Source: Flavobacterium supellecticarium
GTDB lineage: Bacteria; Bacteroidota; Bacteroidia; Flavobacteriales; Flavobacteriaceae
Length of the DNA stretch: 64,000 bases
Assembly (NCBI RefSeq): GCF_004801375.1
Contig: NZ_SSNZ01000002.1
Span: 496,001-560,000 of the forward strand
Direction of reading: 5' to 3'
The notes beneath the pieces were generated by a model that had not been told where the DNA came from, searched no databases, and saw nothing but the letters and a program-made list of their open reading frames with translations. Made by a program: the position numbers and the translations under genes. Shown one piece after another: positions 25,701 to 34,600 of the stretch; the first letter of the stretch is position 1; each line of letters begins with the position of its first letter.

Positions 25701-28355
25701 ATGGACGAAGAAAATTTAGATCCTATAGAAGAAGGTCAGTTTCAGGGCGAACATTTTTACGAAAATCAGGAGTCGGCAGACAGTAATGATACGATTACCA
25801 AGGTAACCGGAATGTATAAAGACTGGTTTCTGGATTATGCATCGTATGTAATTCTGGAGCGTGCGGTTCCGGCCATTGAAGACGGATTTAAGCCCGTGCA
25901 GCGTCGTATCATGCACTCGATGAAAGAACTGGACGACGGGCGGTATAACAAAGTAGCCAATGTGGTTGGACATACGATGCAATACCATCCGCACGGTGAC
26001 GCGAGTATTGGTGATGCCATGGTGCAAATCGGTCAGAAAGACCTACTCATAGACACGCAGGGAAACTGGGGGAATATCCTTACCGGCGACGGCGCAGCGG
26101 CTTCCCGTTATATCGAGGCGCGATTGAGTAAATTTGCGTTGGAAGTACTCTATTCACCTAAAATAACCCACTGGCAACTGTCGTACGACGGAAGACGGAA
26201 CGAACCGATCAACCTTCCGGTTAAATTTCCGTTATTGTTGGCGCAGGGAGGAGAAGGGATTGCTGTTGGACTTTCGACCAAAGTATTACCTCACAACTTT
26301 AACGAACTGATCGATGCGTCTATAAAAATATTAAAAGGAAAACCGTTTACCCTGTATCCGGATTTTCCGACGGCCGGTATCGCCGATATTTCGGGCTATA
26401 ACGACGGTATGCGTGGCGGACGGGTACGCGTTCGCGCAAAAATAGCGCAACTGGACAAGCAAACGCTTGTGATTACACAGATTCCGTTTTCGACCAATAC
26501 AACTACGTTAATCGATAGTATTCTAAAAGCCAACGATAAGGGGAAAATCAAAATCAAAAAAATCGAGGACAATACCGCTGCCGAAGTGGAAATTCTGATC
26601 CATCTTCCGCCAGGCGTATCGCCGGATAAAATGATTGACGCTTTATATGCGTTTACCGGTTGTGAAACCTCACTGGCACCGTTAGGGTGTGTGATCCAGG
26701 ATAACAAACCGTTGTTCACCGGAGTGTCTGATATGCTACGCGTTTCTACGGCACGCACGGTCGATTTACTGAAAAGAGAATTGGAAATTCAGTTGGAAGA
26801 ACTCGAAGAACAATGGCATTTTGCGTCGTTGGAACGCATCTTTATCGAAAACAGAATTTACCGCCTTATCGAGGAAGAAGAAACCTGGGAAGGGGTGATC
26901 AAAGCAATTGATAAAGGATTGGCACCACACGTAACCCATCTGAAACGAGCGGTTACCGAAGAAGACATTGTTCGTTTGACGGAGATTCGAATCAAGCGTA
27001 TTTCGAAATTCGATATTGAAAAAGCACAGGAAAAAATCGACGCATTAGAAGGTGAAATCGCACAGGTTAAACACGATTTGGCACACCTGATCGATTTTGC
27101 GATTGCTTATTTTACCCGCTTAAAAGAAAAATACGGAAAAGGAAGAGAGCGTCAGACGGAACTGCGTAGTTTCGATACGATCGAAGCGACCAAAGTAGTC
27201 TTGCGAAACACCAAATTATACGTGAACCGCGAAGAAGGATTTTTGGGTACCGGGCTTAAAAAAGACGAGTATGTTGGCGATTGCTCCGATATTGATGACG
27301 TGATCGTTTTCCTTCGTGATGGAAATATGATGATTACCAAAGTCGACGATAAAAAATTCGTTGGGAAAGATATTATCCATATTTCCGTTTTTGATAAAAA
27401 CGACAAACGGACGATATACAATATGATTTACCGTGACGGAAAATCAGGGCCGTCTTATATAAAACGCTTTAATGTTTCGGGCGTAACCCGCGACAAATTA
27501 TACGATCTGACCAATGGCGCCAAAGGTTCGCAGGTGCTCTATTTTTCGCATAACCCGAATGGAGAAGCCGAAGTAGTGACCGTATTATTGCGTCAGGTTG
27601 GAAGTGTGAAAAAACTGAAATTCGACCTTGATTTTGCTACGTTAGCGATTAAAGGACGGGCGAGTAAAGGAAATACCGTTACCAAATATCCGATTAAGAA
27701 GATCGAGTTAAAAGAAAAAGGAATTTCAACCTTAAAACCGCGTCGTATCTGGTTTGACGATACTGTACAACGTTTGAATGTAGATGGAAGAGGGGAATTA
27801 CTGGGCGAATTCCGACCAAACGACAGATTGTTGATCATTAATCAGTCCGGAAAATTAAAAACCATTATACCGGAGTTGACAACCCATTTTGAAGAAGACA
27901 TGGTCGTGCTGGAAAAATGGATCCCTAAAAAACCGATTTCCGCGATTTATTTTGATGGAGAGAAAGAACGGTATTACGTAAAACGGTTCCTGATTGAAAA
28001 CGAGAATAAGGAGGAGGTTTTTATTTCCGAACATCCGAATTCGCAATTGGAAATCGTTTCAACGGATTACCGACCCGTGGCCGAAATCGTGTTTGCAAAA
28101 GTAAAAGGCGTACAAAAAGAGAGTCAAACCATCGATCTGGAACAATTTATTGCCGTAAAGGGAATCAAAGCTTTAGGAAATCAATTAACGACCGACAAGC
28201 TAAAGCAGGTAAACTTGCTGGAATCCTTACCTTACGAACCACCGGTTGAAGAAATTCCGGAGGAAATCGAAGTGAAAGAAGAAGAGAATGTTTTGCTTGA
28301 AGAAGGAAATGTACAACTGGACGACGACGGACAGATTACGCTAAGTCTGGATTAA
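25701..28355 (+). CDS. parC: DNA topoisomerase IV subunit A
   Basis: DNA breakage-reunion subunit, 884 residues. The winged-helix part has GFKPVQRRIMHSM and the catalytic Tyr in ASRYIEARLSKFA; QGNWGN and the quinolone-resistance region PHGDASIGDAMV are intact. The later half holds the coiled-coil tower and beta-pinwheel repeats (GRASKGNTVTKYPIKK, FRPNDRLLIINQSGKLKT). I do not see a GyrA box, in agreement with ParC. The C-terminus is very acidic, rich in Glu and Asp. Terminates at a strong hairpin downstream. Confidence 0.94.
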   Translation: MDEENLDPIEEGQFQGEHFYENQESADSNDTITKVTGMYKDWFLDYASYVILERAVPAIEDGFKPVQRRIMHSMKELDDGRYNKVANVVGHTMQYHPHGDASIGDAMVQIGQKDLLIDTQGNWGNILTGDGAAASRYIEARLSKFALEVLYSPKITHWQLSYDGRRNEPINLPVKFPLLLAQGGEGIAVGLSTKVLPHNFNELIDASIKILKGKPFTLYPDFPTAGIADISGYNDGMRGGRVRVRAKIAQLDKQTLVITQIPFSTNTTTLIDSILKANDKGKIKIKKIEDNTAAEVEILIHLPPGVSPDKMIDALYAFTGCETSLAPLGCVIQDNKPLFTGVSDMLRVSTARTVDLLKRELEIQLEELEEQWHFASLERIFIENRIYRLIEEEETWEGVIKAIDKGLAPHVTHLKRAVTEEDIVRLTEIRIKRISKFDIEKAQEKIDALEGEIAQVKHDLAHLIDFAIAYFTRLKEKYGKGRERQTELRSFDTIEATKVVLRNTKLYVNREEGFLGTGLKKDEYVGDCSDIDDVIVFLRDGNMMITKVDDKKFVGKDIIHISVFDKNDKRTIYNMIYRDGKSGPSYIKRFNVSGVTRDKLYDLTNGAKGSQVLYFSHNPNGEAEVVTVLLRQVGSVKKLKFDLDFATLAIKGRASKGNTVTKYPIKKIELKEKGISTLKPRRIWFDDTVQRLNVDGRGELLGEFRPNDRLLIINQSGKLKTIIPELTTHFEEDMVVLEKWIPKKPISAIYFDGEKERYYVKRFLIENENKEEVFISEHPNSQLEIVSTDYRPVAEIVFAKVKGVQKESQTIDLEQFIAVKGIKALGNQLTTDKLKQVNLLESLPYEPPVEEIPEEIEVKEEENVLLEEGNVQLDDDGQITLSLD

Positions 28356-28370
28356 TATAAATACTTAGCA

Positions 28371-28403
28371 ACACCTTACAGGTTTTGGAAACCTGTAAGG
28401 TGT
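28371..28403. repeat. Dispersed palindrome, copy 4 (best conserved)
   Basis: ACACCTTACAGGTTT-TGG-AAACCTGTAAGGTGT: perfect 15-base arms. Compared with other copies a G-C pair has become T-A on both arms. It lies after parC and before the shared terminator. Confidence 0.85.
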
Positions 28404-28420
28404 GTGTGATAAAATACAAC

Positions 28421-28454
28421 AATAAAAAAGTCCTCAATTGAGGACTTTTTTATT
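28421..28454. terminator. Bidirectional terminator between parC and terC
   Basis: A perfect palindrome centred on TCCTCAA/TTGAGGA with A and T runs at both ends, able to terminate both converging genes. The last bases are inside the TerC stop codon. Confidence 0.92.
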
Positions 28455-29223
28455 ATTTTCTTTTTCGGATTTTCATATTGATAAACTCCACGGCCAGAGA
28501 GAACGCTATGGCAAAATAGAGATAACCTTTTGGAACGGCACCGATATGTTGTCCGGCTAATGTCGCTTCAGACAAGTGCATACTCTCCGTCATAAGCATA
28601 AATCCGATCAGGATTAAGAACGCCAAACCTAATATTTGTATCGACGGATTGGCATTTACAAAATTACCTACCGGAACGGCAAACAACATCATAACACCTA
28701 CGGATATGACTACAGCAGCGATCATAATCGTTAAAGCTCCGGTAATACCGTTGGTCATTCCGACAGCCGTTAAAATACTGTCTACTGAGAAAATCAGGTC
28801 AATTAAAAGGATTTGAACGATAACACTACCAAAGGATTTGGCAGCCGCACTTTTTACATTATGTTCTTCTTCACCTTTATGATCTACTTTTTCATGGATT
28901 TCTTTCGTACTCTTATAAATCAGGAACATACCTCCCAGAAATAAGATTAAAGCCTGTCCGGTAAAATGTCCCTGGAACCATCCCCAATCCACACTAAACA
29001 AAGGTTCTTTCATGGCGATCAGCAATGTAATACCAAATAATAAACCGATACGCATAAACATGGCCAGAAACAAACCGATTCGGGTTGCTTTTTTACGTTT
29101 TTCTTCCGGTAGCTTGCCGGTAACGATAGAGATAAAGATAATGTTGTCGATCCCCAATACGATTTCAAGAAACGTTAAGGTTAACAGGGCTACCCATGCA
29201 TCAGGGTTTAAGAATACTTCCAT
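28453..29223 (-). CDS. TerC family integral membrane protein
   Basis: A 256-residue protein with about seven membrane helices. The N-terminal TLTFLEIVLGIDNIIFIS and mid-protein LIDLIFSVDSILTAVG carry the paired acidic residues of the TerC fold, thought to bind metal ions; a His-rich loop (HEKVDHKGEEEHN) lies between. TerC proteins are tied to tellurite resistance, manganese efflux during protein secretion and general metal handling; the job here is not clear. Usual length for the family. Confidence 0.92.
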   Translation of the reverse strand: MEVFLNPDAWVALLTLTFLEIVLGIDNIIFISIVTGKLPEEKRKKATRIGLFLAMFMRIGLLFGITLLIAMKEPLFSVDWGWFQGHFTGQALILFLGGMFLIYKSTKEIHEKVDHKGEEEHNVKSAAAKSFGSVIVQILLIDLIFSVDSILTAVGMTNGITGALTIMIAAVVISVGVMMLFAVPVGNFVNANPSIQILGLAFLILIGFMLMTESMHLSEATLAGQHIGAVPKGYLYFAIAFSLAVEFINMKIRKRK

Positions 29224-29274
29224 TTGTAGTTTTGATTTATTGTTTTTGGTTTAAATTCAGCTATTAAACGTAAA

Positions 29275-29646
29275 CTAATCGATTTTTGTTACAGTTCCTT
29301 TCTGTTTTTTTGTGTCACCCACAAATGAATATTCAAAAGTATAGCCTTTTGCATTGGTTGTCAGGATCTTCATGCTGATCGCTTTTTTGTCCTGCATATT
29401 TTTTGGATGTATTTTTTGCAATACAAATTCACAATTGTTAATCCAGCGGATCGAAGCCGTATCGGTTTTACCATTGAAGGTTTCGATTTGTTGATTTTCG
29501 GTGCGTTCAAAAACGGACTTCATTGGTTTTCCGTTGATTTCCTGTGTGAATTCGAATTTTCCGGTTTTATAATCGTTACAGTTGCGTTCCTGGTTATAGC
29601 AGGAAGTCAATACGAATGGTAATAAGGCTAAAGCAATTTTTTTCAT
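29275..29646 (-). CDS. Small lipoprotein of unknown function
   Basis: A 123-residue protein with the signal MKKIALALLPFVLTSC, where Cys16 is in the lipobox LTSC. The remainder is polar (FEFTQEINGKPMKSVFERTE, ASIRWINNCEFVLQK) and predicted to be beta-rich, with one further Cys. No enzyme motif. Its closeness to parC does not make it a topoisomerase. It overlaps the end of the DinB-like gene by four bases, so both are translated from one transcript. Confidence 0.75.
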   Translation of the reverse strand: MKKIALALLPFVLTSCYNQERNCNDYKTGKFEFTQEINGKPMKSVFERTENQQIETFNGKTDTASIRWINNCEFVLQKIHPKNMQDKKAISMKILTTNAKGYTFEYSFVGDTKKQKGTVTKID

Positions 29647-30218
29647 TGTAATCGTTTTAATTCATCATCGGTATAATTCCGGATGGTTTTATCTTTTGAA
29701 AATTTATCAGCGTTATAGTCGTTGGATTTGTTTTTAGGAATAGACAAACTGTTCCATTCTCCTTTTTTGAGTAGTTTTGCGTAGAACACAATTTGACCAA
29801 TATGATACGGATAATGGGCCAATTGACGATTAATGGCTTCGACTACCGTATGGCCTTCATTTCGGATATAAATAACATTCGAAAGCTGATCGGGTGTAAG
29901 ACTTTTTAAAGCTTCGAAAAGACAATTCCATCCTTTTTCCCAGATTTCCAACAGTGTTTCTTTGTCTATTATCGTTTCTTCGAATTCGGAATCGCGGTTG
30001 CGTCCTTCTTTTTCGCCGTCGGTCGTCAGGAAATCGGTCCACCTTGAAAGCATATTGCCGGAAAGGTGCTTTACAATCGTGGCAATCGAATTGGTATTGT
30101 CGTTTAGTGCAACGGACAATTGTTCCGGTTCGAGTTGCGCCATTGCTTTATCGGCAATGGTTTTATAGTACAGAAATTGCTTCTGTACGCTTTCGAGGTA
30201 CTGCTGATTGACTTCCAT
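29643..30218 (-). CDS. DinB-like protein (DUF1572)
   Basis: A 191-residue four-helix-bundle protein. The His of IVKHLSGNMLSRW and the pair in HYPYHIGQIVFYAKLLK are in the positions that bind metal in the DinB/YfiT superfamily, and the sequence fits DUF1572. Members include thiol transferases that use small thiols, but this subfamily has no assigned reaction. It lies between a small lipoprotein and a DUF6095-like membrane gene. Confidence 0.85.
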   Translation of the reverse strand: MEVNQQYLESVQKQFLYYKTIADKAMAQLEPEQLSVALNDNTNSIATIVKHLSGNMLSRWTDFLTTDGEKEGRNRDSEFEETIIDKETLLEIWEKGWNCLFEALKSLTPDQLSNVIYIRNEGHTVVEAINRQLAHYPYHIGQIVFYAKLLKKGEWNSLSIPKNKSNDYNADKFSKDKTIRNYTDDELKRLQ

Positions 30219-30225
30219 AGGGATG

Positions 30226-30444
30226 CTATTTGTCGAAAATACTATTTGTTACGGTTCGTAATCCTAAAAACATAAACCACATTGCCGTAAGACATACTAC
30301 GATTCCAAAACCTAAAACCGGATAAAACATTGGATTGTTTTGGTTTTTAAACGAACTGTGGATGATGACAGGACCTATAAATAACAAGGGAAGTGCCATT
30401 GCCAGATAGCGAATTCCTCTGTTTAATACTTTTTTGTTGGCCAT
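30226..30444 (-). CDS. DUF6095-like small membrane protein
   Basis: A 72-residue protein with two hydrophobic segments (LAMALPLLFIGPVIIH and MFYPVLGFGIVVCLTAMWFMFL). It is two bases after murQ and eight before the DinB-like gene, so belongs to the murQ transcript. It resembles the small DUF6095 proteins next to murQ in flavobacteria. Function unknown. Confidence 0.75.
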   Translation of the reverse strand: MANKKVLNRGIRYLAMALPLLFIGPVIIHSSFKNQNNPMFYPVLGFGIVVCLTAMWFMFLGLRTVTNSIFDK

Positions 30445-30446
30445 GA

Positions 30447-31271
30447 TTATTTTGTATTAGTATTGTGATAGCTTTCGATGGCTTTCCGTACGTTTTGATG
30501 TGTTTCGAGTAATTGTTGTGCCACTTCATACGGGACATCAATTTCACTCATGATCATACGGATACCACGGTCTACGAGTTTGTGATTACTCAGTTGCATG
30601 TCGACCATTTTATTGCCTTTTACTTTCCCTAATTGTATCATGGTAGCGGTAGAAAGCATATTTAGAACCAGTTTTTGCGCCGTTCCGGCTTTCATACGGG
30701 AACTACCCGTTACAAATTCCGGACCTACGACCACTTCTATGGGTAAACGAGCGGTTTCGGCCAGCGGACTTCCCTGATTACAGGTGATGCATCCGGTTGC
30801 GATACCGTTGGCATTACATTTTTCGAGGCCTCCAATTACATAAGGAGTCGTACCCGATGCGGCAATGCCCACGACCACATCATTTGGATTGATATTCCAT
30901 TCCGAAAGATCTTTCCAGGCCTGTTCGCGGTCGTCTTCGGCAAATTCGACTGCTTTGCGGATGGCCGTATCGCCACCGGCAATCAAACCGATTACCAGAT
31001 CGAACGGTACGCCAAATGTAGGCGGACATTCTGAGGCATCCACAATACCAAGTCTTCCGGACGTACCGGCACCAATATAAAACAATCGGCCGCCCATTTT
31101 CATTTTGGAGACGATTTCTGTAACCAGAGCTTCAATTTGCGGCAGTGCCTTTTCGACCGCTAACGGTACGGTTTTGTCCTCGTTATTGATATTCGTTAAC
31201 AGTTCCGAAACCGACATCTTTTCCAGATGTTCGTATTTTGAAGCTTGTTCGGTGGTACGTGTAAATGACAT
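30447..31271 (-). CDS. murQ: N-acetylmuramic acid 6-phosphate etherase
   Basis: Cleaves the lactyl ether of MurNAc-6-phosphate to yield GlcNAc-6-phosphate in cell-wall recycling. The SIS domain shows in LFYIGAGTSGRLGIVDASE, with CPPTFGVP, AGGDTAIRKAVE, and GIAASGTTPYVIGGLE. At 274 residues it is slightly shorter than the E. coli enzyme but complete. It precedes a DUF6095-like gene in the same operon. Confidence 0.96.
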   Translation of the reverse strand: MSFTRTTEQASKYEHLEKMSVSELLTNINNEDKTVPLAVEKALPQIEALVTEIVSKMKMGGRLFYIGAGTSGRLGIVDASECPPTFGVPFDLVIGLIAGGDTAIRKAVEFAEDDREQAWKDLSEWNINPNDVVVGIAASGTTPYVIGGLEKCNANGIATGCITCNQGSPLAETARLPIEVVVGPEFVTGSSRMKAGTAQKLVLNMLSTATMIQLGKVKGNKMVDMQLSNHKLVDRGIRMIMSEIDVPYEVAQQLLETHQNVRKAIESYHNTNTK

Positions 31272-31310
31272 CGGTAACCTGATTTTTAGATACTGTGAAT
31301 AAGCGTAAAG

Positions 31311-32015
31311 TTACATAAAATAAGCCAGAATGATACCTAAAACGATAGCGGTAAGCTTCGCCAGGTTAAATTTATGGCCTTCGCTACTTTCAAAAATGAT
31401 GGTAGAGGAAATATGAAATAAGATACCGATTACAATAGCTGAAATTTCGGTATAATAGTTATTTATAAAAGGGAGTTGTTCGGACAATAAAGTCCCTAAT
31501 GGTGTCATACAGGCAAATACCATCATAAAGACAAAAATAGCCTTACGATTTAAGTGCGAATTGATAAAAAAGGTCGTCAGAATAATGGCAATCGGAAAGT
31601 GGTGGATGGCGATTCCCCAGGCCATATCGTGATGATGACTAACCGGTAGTCCTTCGAGTAAGGCATGCAAACACAAACTGATAAATAACGACCAGGGAAT
31701 ATGGTGCATGGTTTCGTGACCGTGAACATGACCGTGTTCGGCACCTTTGGAAAAATATTCCAAAATGATCTGAAATACGATTCCGACCATGATAAACAAG
31801 CCAACGGGGCTATGCGCATGATCGTGTCCGTCGTGATTATGACCCGCATCGGCCAAATAAACCTCCGGCAATAAATGCGATACGGTTAGTGCCAACAGAA
31901 ACGATCCGCTGAAAGCCAGAAGCAGCTTCAGGTTCTTTTTGTTTTTCGGGCTAAAGAACGTAGCCGCTCCATAACCGAGGATTACCGAAAGCAGGGGAAT
32001 AAGATAAGGCATCAT
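31311..32015 (-). CDS. ZIP family metal transporter
   Basis: A 234-residue membrane protein with seven to eight hydrophobic helices. A His-rich loop (HNHDGHDHAHS) and a second (HGHVHGHETMHH) are cytoplasmic metal-gathering segments; the helix motifs SLCLHALLEGLPVS and GIAIHHFPIAI are the ZIP metal site (HxxxEG and HHxP). It likely takes up zinc or another divalent ion. Start at the first of two adjacent ATGs, right after the methyltransferase gene stop. Confidence 0.92.
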   Translation of the reverse strand: MMPYLIPLLSVILGYGAATFFSPKNKKNLKLLLAFSGSFLLALTVSHLLPEVYLADAGHNHDGHDHAHSPVGLFIMVGIVFQIILEYFSKGAEHGHVHGHETMHHIPWSLFISLCLHALLEGLPVSHHHDMAWGIAIHHFPIAIILTTFFINSHLNRKAIFVFMMVFACMTPLGTLLSEQLPFINNYYTEISAIVIGILFHISSTIIFESSEGHKFNLAKLTAIVLGIILAYFM

Positions 32016-32016
32016 A

Positions 32017-32748
32017 CTATTTAAAGATCATTATCAGTCGTTCAGAATCGTTTTTTAAGAATTTACGGAGTTTATAATCGCCAAAGACATCCAGTAAAAA
32101 GATACCGGCTTCTTCCATCATGGTTTCAAAATCCTGTAGTGTCAGTGCTTTTACTTTTTCCGTAAAGTGGAAATGTTCCCCGTTATCGTCAAAATCAATT
32201 TCTTTAAAAATATGATTATCTTTTACATAACGTTTGATGTGGAAATCAATACCGTCTACACTTTTCACTTCTTCCGGAACCAGATTGTCGATCACATGGG
32301 TTACATTCATAAAGTCAATCACGGCAAAACCATAGTCCGTTAAACTCTCCTTAATTGCGTTTAAGGTCGTCAGATTATCCTCGTCATTTTCAAAATAACC
32401 AAAGCTGGTAAAAAGATTAAAAATGGCGTCAAATTTTTGATCAAAGGGAATCCGCATATCGTGTACTTCAAAGTGAAGAGTAGTATTCGCGTGTTCGGAA
32501 GCCGTTTTTATACTGTTTTCCGATAAATCGGCGCCGGTTACATCATAGCCCAACTGGTTCAGATAAACGGAATGGCGCCCTTTACCGCAGGCCAGATCCA
32601 GAATTTTAGCATTGTCCGGCAGGTTTAGGTAATGGGTTAAATTATCCATAAACAACTGGGCTTCGGTATAATCACGATCTTTATATAGAATATGATAATA
32701 AGGTGTATCAAACCAGGAAGCATACCAGGTGGTAGTATCTTTTTGCAT
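32017..32748 (-). CDS. Class I SAM-dependent methyltransferase
   Basis: A 243-residue methyltransferase. ILDLACGKGRHSVYL is motif I, VTGADLSENSI motif II and FDAIFNLFTSFGYF motif IV. Substrate unknown. I start at the ATG at 32748; the frame can be extended to a TTG at 32763 but that codon has no supporting signals. The gene is divergent from an RNA methyltransferase gene and is followed two bases later by the ZIP transporter gene. Confidence 0.9.
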   Translation of the reverse strand: MQKDTTTWYASWFDTPYYHILYKDRDYTEAQLFMDNLTHYLNLPDNAKILDLACGKGRHSVYLNQLGYDVTGADLSENSIKTASEHANTTLHFEVHDMRIPFDQKFDAIFNLFTSFGYFENDEDNLTTLNAIKESLTDYGFAVIDFMNVTHVIDNLVPEEVKSVDGIDFHIKRYVKDNHIFKEIDFDDNGEHFHFTEKVKALTLQDFETMMEEAGIFLLDVFGDYKLRKFLKNDSERLIMIFK

Positions 32749-32855
32749 TTCTTTTAATTTCAAAATATTTAATTTAAACCCGATTAAAAATACTATTTAT
32801 TCGGGTTGGATAAACGAAAGTAAGTTAACTTATACTTAAGCCAACAAATTTAGTG

Positions 32856-32863
32856 TATTTTTG
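32856..32863 (+). promoter_or_regulatory. Candidate -7 box for the THUMP methyltransferase gene
   Basis: TATTTTTG matches TAnnTTTG and would give a leader of about 65 bases. No clear -33 TTG at the usual distance. Confidence 0.4.
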
Positions 32864-32933
32864 CGGATGTAATTCCAAAATTGCACTGCAAGGATTGGAA
32901 ATTATGATATATTTATAGGAATTTTAGTATCAA

Positions 32934-34100
32934 ATGAAAGACTTTAAAATGGTAGCCAAAACTTTTTTTGGCTTCGAAGAAATATTAGCAAAAGAATTGC
33001 AGGTATTGGGTGCTCAAAAAGTAGAACAAGGTACCCGTATGGTTAGTTTTGTAGGAGACACCGGATTTATGTATAAAGCCAATTTGTCCCTGCGTACGGC
33101 ACTGAAAATTTTAAAACCGATTCACCATTTTAGAGCAGTCAACGAGCTAAGTCTTTATAAAGGAATCCAGTCAATTGACTGGTCACAGTACTTATCGGTA
33201 CACCAATCATTTGTAGTAGACGTAACCTTACACTCCGATTATTTCAGTCATTCGCAGTTTGCAGCGTTAAAAACCAAAGATGCGATAGTAGACCAGTATC
33301 GCGACCGATTTGGAAAGCGTCCGAACATCAATAAAGATTTCCCGGATTTGCGGATCAATGTTCATATTCAGAACGATCAGTGTACCGTATCATTAGACAG
33401 TTCGGGCGATTCGTTACACCACCGTGGTTATAAAACCGCTACGAATATTGCCCCGATCAACGAAGTATTGGCAGCGGGAATGCTGTTGTTATCCGGATGG
33501 GATGGTCAGGGTGATTTTCTGGATCCGATGTGCGGAAGTGGTACACTTCTGGCCGAAGCCGCAATGATTGCCTGTAATATTCCGGCAAACATCAACCGAA
33601 AGGAATTTGCTTTTGAACGTTGGAACGATTGGGACAATGAGTTGTTTGATCAGATCATGAATTCCCTGATGAAAAAGACCCGTGAATTTCATTATACGAT
33701 AAAAGGATACGATAAAGCGCCGTCGGCCGTAATGAAAGCCAAAGACAATATCCGCAATGCGAACCTTGACGAATATGTGAGTATTTCGCAGGCTAACTTT
33801 TTTGAAACGGAAAAAGAAACCCGCGGACCGTTGCATATGGTGTTTAACCCGCCTTACGGGGAACGACTTGATATCGAGATGGAACGTTTTTACCGCGAAA
33901 TCGGAGATACGTTAAAACAGCATTACCCGGGTACGAATGCCTGGTTTATCACGGCCAACATTGAAGCACTGAAGTTTGTCGGTTTAAAACCATCGCGTAA
34001 AATCAAACTGTTCAACGGTAAGCTGGAAACCCGATTTGTAAAGTACGAAATGTATGAAGGTAGTAAGCGTACCAAATTTCAAAATAACGATAATCATTAA
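32934..34100 (+). CDS. THUMP-domain 23S rRNA guanine-N2 methyltransferase (RlmL/RlmK N-terminal type)
   Basis: A 388-residue RNA methyltransferase. A THUMP domain spans about residues 5-160 and the Rossmann methyltransferase part follows, with FLDPMCGSGTLLAEAAM (SAM site) and FNPPYGERL (catalytic NPPY). This fits the RlmL-like half that makes m2G2445 of 23S rRNA; the RlmK half found in E. coli is absent, as is usual outside the gamma-proteobacteria. Start at 32934; a second ATG four codons later is possible. Confidence 0.93.
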   Translation: MKDFKMVAKTFFGFEEILAKELQVLGAQKVEQGTRMVSFVGDTGFMYKANLSLRTALKILKPIHHFRAVNELSLYKGIQSIDWSQYLSVHQSFVVDVTLHSDYFSHSQFAALKTKDAIVDQYRDRFGKRPNINKDFPDLRINVHIQNDQCTVSLDSSGDSLHHRGYKTATNIAPINEVLAAGMLLLSGWDGQGDFLDPMCGSGTLLAEAAMIACNIPANINRKEFAFERWNDWDNELFDQIMNSLMKKTREFHYTIKGYDKAPSAVMKAKDNIRNANLDEYVSISQANFFETEKETRGPLHMVFNPPYGERLDIEMERFYREIGDTLKQHYPGTNAWFITANIEALKFVGLKPSRKIKLFNGKLETRFVKYEMYEGSKRTKFQNNDNH

Positions 34101-34111
34101 ACGATACTAAT

Positions 34112-34351
34112 ATGGCCATGGCACCTAAAACCAAAGCATTTGTATATCAGTTAACGGCATTTGCAATCCTGTTTATTTTGTTCCGTTATCTGATTGGAAC
34201 GTATACCCATTTACAGGGATTCTGGATTCCGGTTACCGCTTTTGTAGTAGCGACAATACTGGCACCGAAATTTCAGGCTGTGAAAACCAACGATGGTGAA
34301 CGGCTTTTTATGAAATGGATTTTTGTAAAAGGTATCAAAGAAATAAAATAA
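34112..34351 (+). CDS. Small hypothetical membrane protein
   Basis: A 79-residue protein with two hydrophobic segments (YQLTAFAILFILFRYLIG and GFWIPVTAFVVATIL) and a charged end. No recognised family. It is 11 bases after the RNA methyltransferase gene and is probably cotranscribed; a terminator follows directly. Two ATGs six bases apart could start it. Confidence 0.65.
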   Translation: MAMAPKTKAFVYQLTAFAILFILFRYLIGTYTHLQGFWIPVTAFVVATILAPKFQAVKTNDGERLFMKWIFVKGIKEIK

Positions 34352-34355
34352 TATG

Positions 34356-34379
34356 TCCCGGGGAACCGGGATTTTTTAT
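34356..34379 (+). terminator. Terminator after the small membrane gene
   Basis: TCCCGG-GGAA-CCGGGA with a T-rich end. Confidence 0.8.
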
Positions 34380-34386
34380 ATCCGAT

Positions 34387-34439
34387 TCCGTCTTGAAATA
34401 GGTTGTTTTTGACAATGTATTTCAAGGCGGATTTTTTTT
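34387..34439 (+). terminator. Second hairpin with T run before the toxin gene
   Basis: TCCGTCTTGAAATA and TATTTCAAGGCGGA pair over 14 bases with one G-U, followed by eight Ts. It would back up the first terminator and isolate the toxin gene. Confidence 0.7.
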
Positions 34440-34459
34440 ACCTGATCGGGCCATTTTTG

Positions 34460-34477
34460 TCCTGATATAAATCAGGA
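34460..34477. promoter_or_regulatory. Inverted repeat upstream of the lipoprotein toxin
   Basis: TCCTGAT-ATAA-ATCAGGA, a perfect seven-base dyad in the leader region; another CCTGAT stands at 34441. It could be an operator or a short hairpin; I cannot tell which. Confidence 0.35.
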
Positions 34478-34600
34478 TATACTTTTTTAAAACAACTAAC
34501 TTGTCAAAAAGCTATAGCAATAACATGATGTGATAAGGAATATCCCATTCCTGTAGTGTCCCTCTCAAAAATTTCCCCATACACTTTTTAATTATCTGCC

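Noticed and set aside
29275..29646. Topoisomerase-related protein because of its place near parC
   Set aside because: It is a 123-residue lipoprotein without any topoisomerase motif and is on the opposite strand with terC between.
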